Assembly: GCA_942492635.1 (NCBI GenBank)
Contig: CALOFP010000002.1
Span: 1,364,001 to 1,428,000 of the forward strand
Direction of reading: 5' to 3'
Origin: CALOFP01 sp942492635
GTDB taxonomy: Bacteria; UBP6; UBA1177; CALOFP01
DNA: 64,000 nucleotides
Shown in pieces: positions 8,421-16,478 of the stretch. The notes under the pieces are model-generated. The model searched no databases, was not told the origin of the DNA, and worked only from the letters and a program-made list of their open reading frames with translations. The stretch's first letter is position 1; every line of letters starts with the position of its first letter. Position numbers and translations under genes: made by a program.

Positions 8421-9758
8421 TTGAAGCTTAAGACCTTCGCAATGGGCGGCGTTCATCCGCCCGAAAACAAAATGGCGGCGGCTTCTCCCATAGAGTTTGT
8501 CGGTCTGCCTCAGCAGGTGGCGATTCCTCTTTCTCAGCATATCGGTGCACCCGCTGTTCCGGTTGTGAAAAAGGGCGACAAAGTAAAGGTGGGAACTCTT
8601 ATCGGAAAAGGTGAAGCCTTTATTTCAGCAAACATCCACTCTTCCGTCAGCGGTACCGTTTTAAAGGTTGACGACGTACTCGATCGCTCGGGTTACATGA
8701 GAAAAGCGGTAGTGATAAAAGTTGAGGGAGACGATTGGGAAGAAACCATCGACACCACAAATAATCTCGACCGTGAAATTAAAATGGAAAAAGCCGAGAT
8801 TATCGAACGAATCAAGGAGTGCGGAATAGTCGGACTCGGCGGCGCCTGCTTTCCTTCACACGTAAAGTACATGGTTCCCGCGGATAAGAAAGTTGATACA
8901 CTCGTTATCAACGCAGTTGAGTGCGAGCCGTACCTTACAGCCGACGACAGAGTCATGAGGGAGCGCCCCACTGAGATTCTCATAGGTATCGAGATTATGA
9001 AAAAGGCTCTCGGTATCACAAAGGCTGTTGTTGGAATCGAGGCCAACAAGCCCGAAGCGATAGGGATAATGACAAAATCGGCAGCAGACTTTGAGGGTAC
9101 GGATGTAATTGCTCTGCGAGTTCAGTATCCCCAGGGAGCTGAAAAGCAGCTTATCAAGGCGGCCCTCAACCGGGAAGTTCCTTCGGGAAAACTTCCTCTC
9201 GATGTGGGCTGTGTAGTGAATAACGTCGGATCGGCACTCGCAGTCTACGAGGCTGTTCAGAAGAACAAACCTCTCTTCGAGCGAGTCGTAACCGTTACCG
9301 GAAAGAAGATAGCAAAACCTTCCAATTTCCTTACAAGAATCGGTACACCGATGACGATGCTTGTGGAAAAGGCCGGCGGAGTTCCCGACGGAACCGGAAA
9401 GATCGTGGACGGCGGTCCCATGATGGGAAAGGCGATAAACACTCTCGACATTCCCGTAAGCAAGGGAACTTCCGGAGTTCTTCTTTTCGACGAGGCCGAA
9501 GCCAAGAGATTTGAGGTTTTCAACTGCATCCGCTGCGCAAAGTGCGTAAGTGTCTGCCCGATGGGTCTCGAGCCCTACCTCATCGAGAAGCTTGCTGATA
9601 AGGAACGGTGGGAGGATGCCGAGGATGTAAGGACAATGGACTGCATCGAATGCGGAAGCTGCAGCTACACGTGTCCTTCAGCCAGACCGCTGCTCGACCT
9701 CATCAGGCTTGCAAAGGCGAATATCAACAGAATCAGATGGGAAAGGAGTAAGAAATGA
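8421..9758 (+). CDS. rnfC: Rnf electron transport complex subunit C (NADH-binding)
   Basis: A 445-aa peripheral subunit that binds NAD(H) and FMN. The N-terminal region carries the RnfC/NqrA-like barrel-sandwich segment, followed by the NuoF-like Gly-rich loop GIVGLGGACFPSHVK and the stretch NAVECEPYLTADDR. Two 4Fe-4S motifs close the protein (CIRCAKCVSVCPMG and CIECGSCSYTCPS). The start is a TTG at 8421, preceded by GAGGAGAG 7 bp upstream; no ATG lies nearby. It overlaps rnfD by 4 bp (ATGA). RnfC passes electrons to NAD+ on the cytoplasmic side. Confidence 0.96.
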   Translation: MKLKTFAMGGVHPPENKMAAASPIEFVGLPQQVAIPLSQHIGAPAVPVVKKGDKVKVGTLIGKGEAFISANIHSSVSGTVLKVDDVLDRSGYMRKAVVIKVEGDDWEETIDTTNNLDREIKMEKAEIIERIKECGIVGLGGACFPSHVKYMVPADKKVDTLVINAVECEPYLTADDRVMRERPTEILIGIEIMKKALGITKAVVGIEANKPEAIGIMTKSAADFEGTDVIALRVQYPQGAEKQLIKAALNREVPSGKLPLDVGCVVNNVGSALAVYEAVQKNKPLFERVVTVTGKKIAKPSNFLTRIGTPMTMLVEKAGGVPDGTGKIVDGGPMMGKAINTLDIPVSKGTSGVLLFDEAEAKRFEVFNCIRCAKCVSVCPMGLEPYLIEKLADKERWEDAEDVRTMDCIECGSCSYTCPSARPLLDLIRLAKANINRIRWERSKK

Positions 9759-10756
9759 CAAAGCTGACAGTTTCACTTTCCCCCCATGAAAAGGGACCGT
9801 TTTCGGTAAACGGGATCATGTGGGGTGTTGTAATCGCCCTGCTTCCCGCATTTATCGCATCGATATACTACTACGGACTTAGAGCGATCGTGGTGACCGC
9901 AGTTGCAGCAGTCACATGTATTCTCGTCGAGTTTTTCGTACAGAAGTTCATGCTCAAGGAGCGCGTAACCGCCTTCGACGGCAGCGCCGCGGTAACAGGA
10001 ATTCTTCTCGCCTTCAACCTTCCCTCCAGCATTCCCATCTGGCAGGTGATCATAGGATCGATTGTCGCAATCGGAGTCGGAAAGATGGCGTTCGGCGGAC
10101 TGGGAAGGAATCCGTTCAACCCCGCACTTGTGGGAAGGGGATTCATGATCATGAGTTTCCCCGTCGACATGACAACCTGGCCTGTTCCCCTGAAAACAGC
10201 CTGGATGTGGAACGCCGATGCAATTACGGCGGCAACACCGCTCGGAGTTCTCAAGGAAGGACTTAAGAAGGGTGAATCTATGGCCGATCTCGCACAGCAG
10301 CTTCCCGGATATCTCGATGTTTTCCTCGGAAACATCGGCGGTTGTATCGGTGAGGTAAGTGCACTTGCCGTTCTTCTCGGCGGACTCTACATGATCTTTA
10401 AAAAGATCATCACATGGCACATTCCGGTTTTCTATCTCGGAACAATATTCGTCGTAACCGGACTCTTCTGGCTTACCGACACAGCCCACTACGCAGATCC
10501 CGTCTTCCACATTCTCACAGGCGGTGTAATGCTCGGCGGATTCTTCATGATGACAGATATGGTGACAAGCCCGATGTCGAAGAAGGGACAGATCATCTTT
10601 GCAGTCGGTGCGGGACTTATCTGCTCATTCATCAGACTTTTCGGAGCATATCCCGAAGGCTGCATGTTCTCCATACTCATTATGAACTCTTTTGTTCCTC
10701 TCATTGACAAGTACGTAAAGCCGAAAAGATTCGGAACGGAGGTGAATTATGGCTAA
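9755..10756 (+). CDS. rnfD: Rnf electron transport complex subunit D
   Basis: A 333-aa polytopic membrane subunit related to NqrB. It has around nine to ten hydrophobic segments and the covalent-FMN attachment context DAITAATPLG, where a Thr in the (S/T)xAT motif is flavinylated in the family. Also typical are GVGKMAFGGLGRNPFNPALVGRGF and the C-terminal GAYPEGCMFSILIMN. RnfD and RnfG carry flavins and form the ion-translocating core. The gene overlaps rnfC by 4 bp and rnfG by 8 bp. Confidence 0.95.
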   Translation: MTKLTVSLSPHEKGPFSVNGIMWGVVIALLPAFIASIYYYGLRAIVVTAVAAVTCILVEFFVQKFMLKERVTAFDGSAAVTGILLAFNLPSSIPIWQVIIGSIVAIGVGKMAFGGLGRNPFNPALVGRGFMIMSFPVDMTTWPVPLKTAWMWNADAITAATPLGVLKEGLKKGESMADLAQQLPGYLDVFLGNIGGCIGEVSALAVLLGGLYMIFKKIITWHIPVFYLGTIFVVTGLFWLTDTAHYADPVFHILTGGVMLGGFFMMTDMVTSPMSKKGQIIFAVGAGLICSFIRLFGAYPEGCMFSILIMNSFVPLIDKYVKPKRFGTEVNYG

Positions 10757-11315
10757 AAAGAAACTTGCCTCCACATTTCCCAATATGGTTCTTGTCCTGA
10801 GTGCGATCGCCGTGGTTTCATCACTCGCCCTCGCATTCACATACGGAAAGACAAAACCGCTCATCGAAAAAGTTCAGCAGAAAAAGAAGGAAGCAGCCAT
10901 CAAGGCGGTACTTCCGGAATTCGACGAGCTTGGAAAAATGTATACGGTTGAAGGATTCGGCAGACTGGAGCTCTATCCCGCCAACAAAGGCGGAAACCTT
11001 GTCGGAACTGCAGTAAAAACGGTTTCAGCCAAAGGATTCAGCGGAGACGTCTGGATAATGGTGGGATTCGACAAAGAAGGAAAGATTGTAAACACATCGA
11101 TACTTGAGCACAAGGAAACCCCGGGTCTCGGAACCAAGATGGCGGAATCCAAGTTCAAGAACCAGGTCAACGGAAAGGATCCTGCCTCTTTCTCACTTAA
11201 AGTGACAAAAGACGGCGGAAAGGTCGATGCCATAACTGCGGCTACAATTAGTAGCCGCGCCTACCTCGATGCTGTTCAGAAAGCTTATGACGCACTGAAG
11301 AAGGGGGGTAAATAA
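10749..11315 (+). CDS. rnfG: Rnf electron transport complex subunit G
   Basis: A 188-aa subunit with one N-terminal membrane helix (VLVLSAIAVVSSLALAFTYG) and an extracytoplasmic flavin domain. The flavinylation site is visible as DAITAATISSRA; the usual motif is (S/T)GAT, here TAAT, which fits the looser consensus. The segment HKETPGLGTKM is also a family hallmark. RnfG is the periplasmic-side flavoprotein of the complex. Its stop and the start of rnfE share one base (TAATG). Confidence 0.95.
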   Translation: MAKKKLASTFPNMVLVLSAIAVVSSLALAFTYGKTKPLIEKVQQKKKEAAIKAVLPEFDELGKMYTVEGFGRLELYPANKGGNLVGTAVKTVSAKGFSGDVWIMVGFDKEGKIVNTSILEHKETPGLGTKMAESKFKNQVNGKDPASFSLKVTKDGGKVDAITAATISSRAYLDAVQKAYDALKKGGK

Positions 11316-11905
11316 TGAATCTCTGGAAAGAATTTACCAAAGGGTTCATAAAGGAGAACCCCGTTTTCGTACTGCTTCTGGGTATGTGTCCCACACTCGG
11401 AGTTACCAGTTCCGCAATAAACGGACTGGGAATGGGACTCGCATCCACAGCCGTTCTTGTAGCGGCCAACGTGGTAATCGCCATTATTAAGAATTTGATA
11501 CCCGATAAGGTCCGTATTCCGGCCTTCATCGTCGTCATCGCCAGTTTCGTTACCATCATCGATCTGACGATGGCTGCGTACCTTCCCGATCTCCATGCCC
11601 AGCTGGGACTCTTCATACCCCTTATCGTTGTGAACTGTCTCATCCTCGGACGTGCCGAAGCGTTCGCCTCCAAGAACGGCATCCTCGCATCGGTAATCGA
11701 CGGACTCGGAATGGGACTCGGATTCGCATTCGCTCTCACACTTCTCGGCGGAGTTCGTGAAATCCTCGGAAGCGGATCGATTTTCAACATAAAGTTTGTC
11801 GCAGAGGACGCAACGACGATGCTCCTCTTCGTAATGCCTCCGGGAGCGTTTATCGCGCTTGGTTTCCTCATCTCGGCGGTTAACAAAGTAACAAAGAAGG
11901 CATAG
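11315..11905 (+). CDS. rnfE: Rnf electron transport complex subunit E
   Basis: A 196-aa membrane protein with six predicted helices, homologous to NqrD. The family phrase ENPVFVLLLGMCPTLGVTSS is near the N-terminus and IPLIVVNCLILGRAEAFAS in the middle; both contain the conserved cysteines that hold a membrane 2Fe-2S cluster shared with RnfA. It pairs with RnfA in inverted topology. Gene spacing to rnfA is 9 bp. Confidence 0.95.
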   Translation: MNLWKEFTKGFIKENPVFVLLLGMCPTLGVTSSAINGLGMGLASTAVLVAANVVIAIIKNLIPDKVRIPAFIVVIASFVTIIDLTMAAYLPDLHAQLGLFIPLIVVNCLILGRAEAFASKNGILASVIDGLGMGLGFAFALTLLGGVREILGSGSIFNIKFVAEDATTMLLFVMPPGAFIALGFLISAVNKVTKKA

Positions 11906-11914
11906 GGGGTAACG

Positions 11915-12487
11915 ATGGAATATGTAGCAATCATCATTGGAGCCATATTTGTCAATAACATCGTCCTGGCCCAGTTCCTCGGAATCTGTCCCTTCCTCGG
12001 AGTAAGCTCCAAGGTATCGACAGCGACAGGAATGTCCGCGGCAGTTCTCTTTGTTATGACGCTCGCAACAATAGCAACCTACCTTGTGCAGGTACTCATA
12101 CTCGTCCCTCTGCACATCGAATTCATGCAGACGGTCAGTTTTATTCTCATAATCGCCAGCCTCGTGCAGATGGTCGAGATCATCATGAAGAAAGTGAGCC
12201 CGCCGCTCTACCAGGCGCTCGGAGTTTTTCTTCCGCTCATCACAACCAACTGCGCCGTATTCGGTGTAGCGATACTCACCATCCAGAAGAACTACAACCT
12301 CGTAGAAGGCGTAGTATTTGCGATAGCGACATCCATAGGATTCGCACTTGCACTCATCATCTTCGCCGGAATCAGGGAGCAGCTCGAGCTCTACACAATT
12401 CCCAAAGCGATGAAAGGAGCACCAATAGCCCTCGTAACCGCGGGACTGCTCTCCCTCGCATTCATGGGATTTGCCGGAATGGTATAA
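11915..12487 (+). CDS. rnfA: Rnf electron transport complex subunit A
   Basis: A 190-aa membrane protein with six predicted helices, homologous to NqrE. It shows the RnfA phrases NNIVLAQFLGICPFLGVSS and FLPLITTNCAVFGVAIL, each with a cysteine that together with RnfE forms the intramembrane cluster. It is the last gene of the operon, giving the order rseC-B-C-D-G-E-A. This order is known from Bacteroidetes and related groups and differs from rnfABCDGE of Gammaproteobacteria and rnfCDGEAB of Clostridia. Confidence 0.95.
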   Translation: MEYVAIIIGAIFVNNIVLAQFLGICPFLGVSSKVSTATGMSAAVLFVMTLATIATYLVQVLILVPLHIEFMQTVSFILIIASLVQMVEIIMKKVSPPLYQALGVFLPLITTNCAVFGVAILTIQKNYNLVEGVVFAIATSIGFALALIIFAGIREQLELYTIPKAMKGAPIALVTAGLLSLAFMGFAGMV

Positions 12488-12511
12488 AAGAATCCAATCA
12501 GGGTGATCAGG

Positions 12512-12538
12512 GGCGGCCGCAAGGCCGCCTTTTTTTTT
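12512..12538 (+). terminator. Rho-independent terminator of the rnf operon
   Basis: A perfect 7-bp G+C stem (GGCGGCC / GGCCGCC) closes a GCAA tetraloop and is followed by nine T residues, 24 bp after the rnfA stop. Confidence 0.95.
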
Positions 12539-12548
12539 ACTTCAAATA

Positions 12549-12693
12549 AGCCACGAACCACGCGAACAAGCGCGAACGGGGAGAAATCTTTCTTATCGGA
12601 TGTTTTATTACATTTCCAATACTTTGACGAGCTGAAGAAATAGTGTAGTTATGAAAAAGGAATTGTTCGTGTTCGTTCGCGTGGTTCGTGGCT
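12549..12693. repeat. MITE-like element with 19-bp inverted ends
   Basis: AGCCACGAACCACGCGAAC at 12549-12567 is matched by its exact reverse complement at 12675-12693. The arms enclose about 107 bp of A+T-rich DNA with no reading frame. The arms continue imperfectly inward. Sequences rich in ACGAACCACG are frequent dispersed repeats in bacterial genomes; I infer a non-autonomous mobile element or its remnant between the rnf terminator and the murG promoter. Confidence 0.7.
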
Positions 12694-12704
12694 GAATAAA
12701 AAAA

Positions 12705-12733
12705 TTGAATAAAGGTTATCTCTCAAGGATAAT
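12705..12733 (+). promoter_or_regulatory. Probable sigma-70-type promoter of the murG-like gene
   Basis: TTGAAT at 12705-12710 and GATAAT at 12728-12733 are separated by exactly 17 bp. The promoter sits immediately after the MITE-like repeat, so the repeat may separate this gene from the rnf operon. The ATG at 12769 lies 35 bp downstream. Confidence 0.6.
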
Positions 12734-12768
12734 TAGGATGGTTTGTGGTTGAAAAGGAGAAAGATCTT

Positions 12769-13833
12769 ATGAAAATAGTGCTGACCGGTGGCGGAACTTC
12801 AGGACACATTACACCAAACATTGCCCTTATTCCCGAGTTGCAATCCAAAGGATTCGAGGTTCACTACGTGGGCACAAAAAATGGAATGGAAAGAAAACTC
12901 ATTGCAAAAGTCGGCATTCCCTATCACTCAATCAATGCCGGAAAACTCCGAAGATATTTCGATATCAAGAACTTTACCGACCCATTTCGAATTATTCACG
13001 GACTGCTTCAGGCCATAATTCTCCTCTTAAAGTTAAAACCTCAGGTGGTTTTCAGCAAAGGAGGATTTGTAACGGTTCCCGTTGTATGGGCCGCGAAACT
13101 TTTAAAAATCCCGGTTGTAATACACGAATCAGACTTCACCCCTGGACTTGCGAACAGGCTGGCACTTCCATTCGCATCAAAAGTTTGCTGTGCATTTCCA
13201 GAAACTTCAAAACACATTCCTGAAAACAAGTTTGTGCTTACAGGAATACCCATTCGCAAAGAAATTTTCGAAGGAAACCCGAGCAAGGGAAGAGAAATCT
13301 GCTCTTTCAATGAGAAGAAACCGATTCTCATAATAATGGGCGGAAGTCAGGGATCAAAAGCAATAAACAGTGCAATTCGTGATAAGCTTCAGGATCTTCT
13401 TGAACTGTTTCAAATATGCCACCTTTGCGGAAAAGGAAACCTTGATGAAACATTGAATGAAGTGACCGGATACAAACAGATCGAGTACGCAAATGAGGAT
13501 CTGCCGGATCTTCTCTCAATGAGCGACATTGCACTTTCCCGCGCCGGAGCTACAGCCCTGTTCGAATTCACAGCGCTGAAAAAGCCAAATCTTCTCATTC
13601 CTCTCTCCGCAAAAGTGAGTCGCGGCGACCAGATACTAAATGCCGGATCATTCGAAAAAAGAGGCATGAGCAAAGTACTCTCCGAAGAAAAACTCACCCC
13701 GGAAACATTGATGAATAATCTTCAGGAGCTCTACTCCAATCGCAAAATTTTCATCGAAGCAATGGAGCAGAACGAATCCAGTAACAGCATCGAAAAGATC
13801 GTAGATCTCCTTTTATCAATTTCTAGAAAATAG
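12769..13833 (+). CDS. murG: UDP-GlcNAc:lipid I N-acetylglucosaminyltransferase, MurG2-like
   Basis: A 354-aa GT28 glycosyltransferase. The N-terminal donor/acceptor loop is GGGTSGHITPNIALIP, then SKGGFVTVPVVWAAK and IHESDFTPGLANR; the C-terminal half has MGGSQGSKAIN and SRAGATALFEF, all MurG hallmarks. MurG makes lipid II from lipid I at the inner membrane face. The loop variant GTSGHITPN and the phrase SINAGKLRRYFDIKNF are the style I know from the second MurG subtype of Firmicutes, which suggests horizontal origin. It lies alone, away from any division/cell-wall cluster. ATG 12769 is preferred over GTG 12745 because AAAGGAGA precedes it. It could be the only MurG or a paralog; the window cannot tell. 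Confidence 0.88.
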   Translation: MKIVLTGGGTSGHITPNIALIPELQSKGFEVHYVGTKNGMERKLIAKVGIPYHSINAGKLRRYFDIKNFTDPFRIIHGLLQAIILLLKLKPQVVFSKGGFVTVPVVWAAKLLKIPVVIHESDFTPGLANRLALPFASKVCCAFPETSKHIPENKFVLTGIPIRKEIFEGNPSKGREICSFNEKKPILIIMGGSQGSKAINSAIRDKLQDLLELFQICHLCGKGNLDETLNEVTGYKQIEYANEDLPDLLSMSDIALSRAGATALFEFTALKKPNLLIPLSAKVSRGDQILNAGSFEKRGMSKVLSEEKLTPETLMNNLQELYSNRKIFIEAMEQNESSNSIEKIVDLLLSISRK

Positions 13834-13847
13834 CACGATTCAAAAAT

Positions 13848-13870
13848 CCTCCCCTTGTTGCAAGGGGAGG
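13848..13870. repeat. Perfect 10-bp hairpin downstream of murG
   Basis: CCTCCCCTTG and CAAGGGGAGG flank a TTG loop. No T-run follows on the plus strand, while five T residues follow on the minus strand. It may be a weak terminator or a dispersed palindrome. The remaining gap to 14063 holds no gene. Confidence 0.6.
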
Positions 13871-14063
13871 AAATAGGAGGGGTTATTTCCCAAGACCGAT
13901 CCCCACGGAACTGTTTAACCAGTTGAGATTTTAATCGGTTCAACCTTTCTCATCACACCGGAAAATCCGCAAGATCTGTAAAAAACATCGCAAAAACCGG
14001 AAAGAAAAATGTCTATCGGATAGCTATTCTTAATCTGCTTGATGAAAACAGAGGAGGAATTAA

Positions 14064-15065
14064 ATGTATCATCCGAGATTCAATGGAAAACACTACGAAA
14101 TTGGCGTAAAGTACGGAAAATTGCTGAAAAAGAATAATATCGATCTATTCGGCTTGACCGAACTTGATGATTTTCAAAAAAGTTACGGTATTCAATCCGA
14201 AAAGATCGTCAGAAAATATTTTCAAAGCGCCTGTGAAGAGATAAGAGGCATGGCCGATGGAGTAGGGGTGCCCTACGAAAGATTCTCAGCATGGCTTATG
14301 TGCATAAGTGTCTGCATGGAGCTTCAGGGATGCTCGATAATCGCTTTTAAAGACAAAGGAAATGTTATCTTCGGAAGAAACAATGATCTGCCGCCGATAT
14401 TCCGAAAAATAAGCAGCAGTGCACTTTATGCACCAAATGGAGGCTATTCATTCATCCTTAATTCATCTGCATTTGTCGGAGCGGAAGACGGAGTAAATGA
14501 AAAAGGTCTGGCAGTCGGAATGACCTACGTGTGGGGAAAAGAATTAAAACCGGGGATGAACTCCATGTTCTTTGTCCGCTACATTCTGGAAAATTGTGCC
14601 ACAGCCGAAGAGGGTGTTGCCGCAATAAAAGAGATCCCAATCGGCGGAGCATATCATTTGGTTCTTGCAGATAAAGAAACTGTTGCCCACGTAGAATGTA
14701 GCCCCCAGAAAATGAAAATCCATCGCGGAGATTTTGCGGTAGCCACAAATCATTTTATTTCTGACGAAATGAAGGACTATGAAGAAACAAAAAATCTCTA
14801 CAACTCATACGAACGACACAAAACCGCTCAAAATGCTTTGAGTATCAACGACAGAAGAAAGAGCGTCGAGTACGCAAAAGAAATCCTCAGCGGAAAACTC
14901 GGATTCATGTGCCAGTACGAAAAATCCCTAAACTTCGACACCGTCTGGTCAACAATATACGATCTCACAAACAGAAGAATCCTCAGAGCGGAAGGGAATC
15001 CCTCAAGAGTAAAGTTCAAAGAAGATTTCCGACTTAAAAAATCAACAATCATCTCCTCAAAGTGA
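14064..15065 (+). CDS. C45-family Ntn hydrolase (linear amide hydrolase/acyltransferase)
   Basis: A 333-aa protein resembling acyl-CoA:6-aminopenicillanate acyltransferase-like peptidases of family C45. The candidate autocleavage site is the Gly-Cys in MELQGCSIIAF; after self-cleavage that cysteine (about residue 92) would become the N-terminal nucleophile. The conserved follow-on GNVIFGRNNDL, the GVNEKGLAVGMTYV loop and AVATNHF fit the family. There is no signal peptide, so the enzyme is cytoplasmic. Substrates of bacterial C45 homologs are mostly unknown (amide-linked acyl groups). ATG 14064 follows GAGGAGG at a good distance. Confidence 0.82.
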   Translation: MYHPRFNGKHYEIGVKYGKLLKKNNIDLFGLTELDDFQKSYGIQSEKIVRKYFQSACEEIRGMADGVGVPYERFSAWLMCISVCMELQGCSIIAFKDKGNVIFGRNNDLPPIFRKISSSALYAPNGGYSFILNSSAFVGAEDGVNEKGLAVGMTYVWGKELKPGMNSMFFVRYILENCATAEEGVAAIKEIPIGGAYHLVLADKETVAHVECSPQKMKIHRGDFAVATNHFISDEMKDYEETKNLYNSYERHKTAQNALSINDRRKSVEYAKEILSGKLGFMCQYEKSLNFDTVWSTIYDLTNRRILRAEGNPSRVKFKEDFRLKKSTIISSK

Positions 15066-15091
15066 GCAAGGAATTTCGGTCGTTACCCGTA

Positions 15092-15113
15092 GAGACGTAG
15101 CATGCTACGTCTC
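15092..15113 (+). repeat. Dispersed palindrome, copy 2 (22-bp perfect dyad)
   Basis: GAGACGTAGCA is followed directly by its exact reverse complement, giving a 22-bp perfect palindrome. It starts a composite repeat that runs to about 15342 and is matched, in decayed form, at 23475-23680. Confidence 0.85.
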
Positions 15114-15149
15114 GGAATAATTTGAGGAAATGGCAGGAGCAAAATGTAG

Positions 15150-15170
15150 GGGCGACTCGTCGGGTCGCCC
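15150..15170 (+). repeat. GTCGCCC hairpin, copy 1
   Basis: GGGCGAC and GTCGCCC flank a 7-nt loop. The same hairpin appears at about 23533-23553, in the same position relative to the GAGACGTAGC palindrome, so both belong to one larger repeat. Confidence 0.8.
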
Positions 15171-15261
15171 GCAGAGGAATTATTTTTTAAAATCGGCGAC
15201 AAATGCTTGAGGCAGTGCGAAAGGAAAATATCCAGATCAAATGAGCAGCTCTTCAAGATCC

Positions 15262-15342
15262 CACGCATATGTCACAAAACGCTGGAGATTTATTTCCTAG
15301 CTGCTGAATATTTTGCCGGAAAGGATCTATAATGAAATGTGA
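15262..15342 (+). pseudogene. 3' remnant of a short-chain dehydrogenase gene
   Basis: This 81-bp stretch aligns without gaps, at roughly 80% identity by eye, to the last 27 codons of the intact dehydrogenase gene at 27201-27917. Its translation reads HAYVTKRWRFIS-stop-LLNILPERIYNEM-stop, against HVYVTKRWRLIAWLIKILPESIYNKM in the intact protein. The in-frame TAG replaces a tryptophan codon. The 5' part of the gene is missing and is replaced by repeat sequence, so this is a dead fragment, not an expressed gene. The rest of 15066-15485 shows nothing beyond the repeats listed. Confidence 0.8.
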
Positions 15343-15485
15343 AAAGGCGATATCATTGATAGTGTCCTTAATTCAAAAAGGAAAAACAGAGTATAGGAAA
15401 AGGATATTCTAAAATTGACTAAAGGAGAAAAGTAGATAGAGTGTTCCGCGAAGAGGTATTTGTTTAATATTCTAAGGGGATCATT

Positions 15486-15773
15486 GTGAAAAAAACACTT
15501 TTTATTTTTACTTTTATTGCTTCTGTTCTTTTTTTATCGAGCTGTTTTTATAGGGCATATTCTCCGGCATGGTTTCAAGATATTGGAAAAGCAAAGCTCG
15601 AATCAAGGGCAGCGTTCGATCTTGATTGTCCGAAGGAGGAGTTGACCTATACTCCACTTTCAGACGGAAGATACAGATCTGTAGGGGTTCGAGGGTGTAA
15701 TAAAAAGGCTGCGTACGTATTTGGGAAAAGAGGGTGGCTTTTAAACAGCGCTAAAGAAAAGAACGAACAGTAA
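15486..15773 (+). CDS. Small Cys-containing lipoprotein
   Basis: A 95-aa secreted lipoprotein. The signal peptide ends in the lipobox LSSC (Cys at about 21). The mature part carries FDLDCPKEELTYTPL and RSVGVRGCNKKAAYVF, a short two-cysteine domain I associate with lipoproteins of Myxococcota and neighbouring groups; no function is known to me. The start is GTG 15486 with AAGGGGA 5 bp upstream. It is a single-gene unit between the repeat region and a convergent minus-strand pair. Confidence 0.75.
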   Translation: MKKTLFIFTFIASVLFLSSCFYRAYSPAWFQDIGKAKLESRAAFDLDCPKEELTYTPLSDGRYRSVGVRGCNKKAAYVFGKRGWLLNSAKEKNEQ

Positions 15774-15880
15774 TTTTAAATGTTATCTGCGTTAGTTTTT
15801 TGCTTTATAACGGCTATTATACGTCGGGAAACCATCTGCAAATTCATAAAGATATAATGCAATCTGAATAATTCCATATC

Positions 15881-16477
15881 CTAAAAATAGAGAGACACTC
15901 CGAACGAGAGGTTGAATATTTCAATGAAATCTATAGATTCGTTATCACTGTATATGGCGATGTATCGATCGGTTGTTCCTATCTCGATGAAAAGATCATA
16001 GCAGCTGACGATGTTCTCTTTCGGTCGATTGTAAAAAAACCTGGCTCCGACAACGGGTGTCAGGAAAAGGCCGGGATGCCCGTAGTAATCTTCCGGCCTT
16101 TTATCATGGTCAAATATGAAATATTGATCACCCAGGGCCATGTTGATTCCCACTCCAAGATAGGCCGACATCCCAAAATCTTTGTAAATGGTAAACATGT
16201 ATGGATGAACGTAGGCCTTGACCGCCACTGTATGAACATCGACTCCGCCGATCGATTTTGGAAGGTAGCCGTAGAAAAGTGCTGTCTCAACGTGTTGATT
16301 TAAAAAGAAGTAACTGGCCCCCAGTGACAAAAACCCCGTGTTGCCGGCATGTTGTAGCTTAAGGCTGTTCGGAATGTACCACTCCTTCTTATTGCTGTTT
16401 ATCGATTGTCCGTAGATGGCGCCAACGAAAAATGCAATGAAAAATTGAAGTGTGATAAATGTAATTAATTTTTTCAT
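15881..16477 (-). CDS. Secreted protein, possible outer-membrane beta-barrel
   Basis: A 198-aa protein with an N-terminal signal peptide (cleavage probably after IYGQS). The mature sequence shows alternating aromatic and hydrophobic strands (TGFLSLGASYFFL, VETALFYGYLP, PVVGARFFYNR) and ends SFGVSLYF, a C-terminal Phe as in outer-membrane barrels. I do not recognise the family. It starts immediately after the stop of the upstream phosphoesterase gene (1-bp gap), with no separate ribosome site, so it is translated by coupling. Confidence 0.62.
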   Translation of the reverse strand: MKKLITFITLQFFIAFFVGAIYGQSINSNKKEWYIPNSLKLQHAGNTGFLSLGASYFFLNQHVETALFYGYLPKSIGGVDVHTVAVKAYVHPYMFTIYKDFGMSAYLGVGINMALGDQYFIFDHDKRPEDYYGHPGLFLTPVVGARFFYNRPKENIVSCYDLFIEIGTTDRYIAIYSDNESIDFIEIFNLSFGVSLYF

Positions 16478-16478
16478 A

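Noticed and set aside
13848..13870. Strong terminator for murG
   Set aside because: The stem is good but no T-run follows on the gene's strand, so it is listed as a hairpin repeat only.
15083..15268. A 61-codon minus-strand frame in the repeat region
   Set aside because: It runs through the palindromes and the dehydrogenase remnant, has no ribosome site and no recognisable product.
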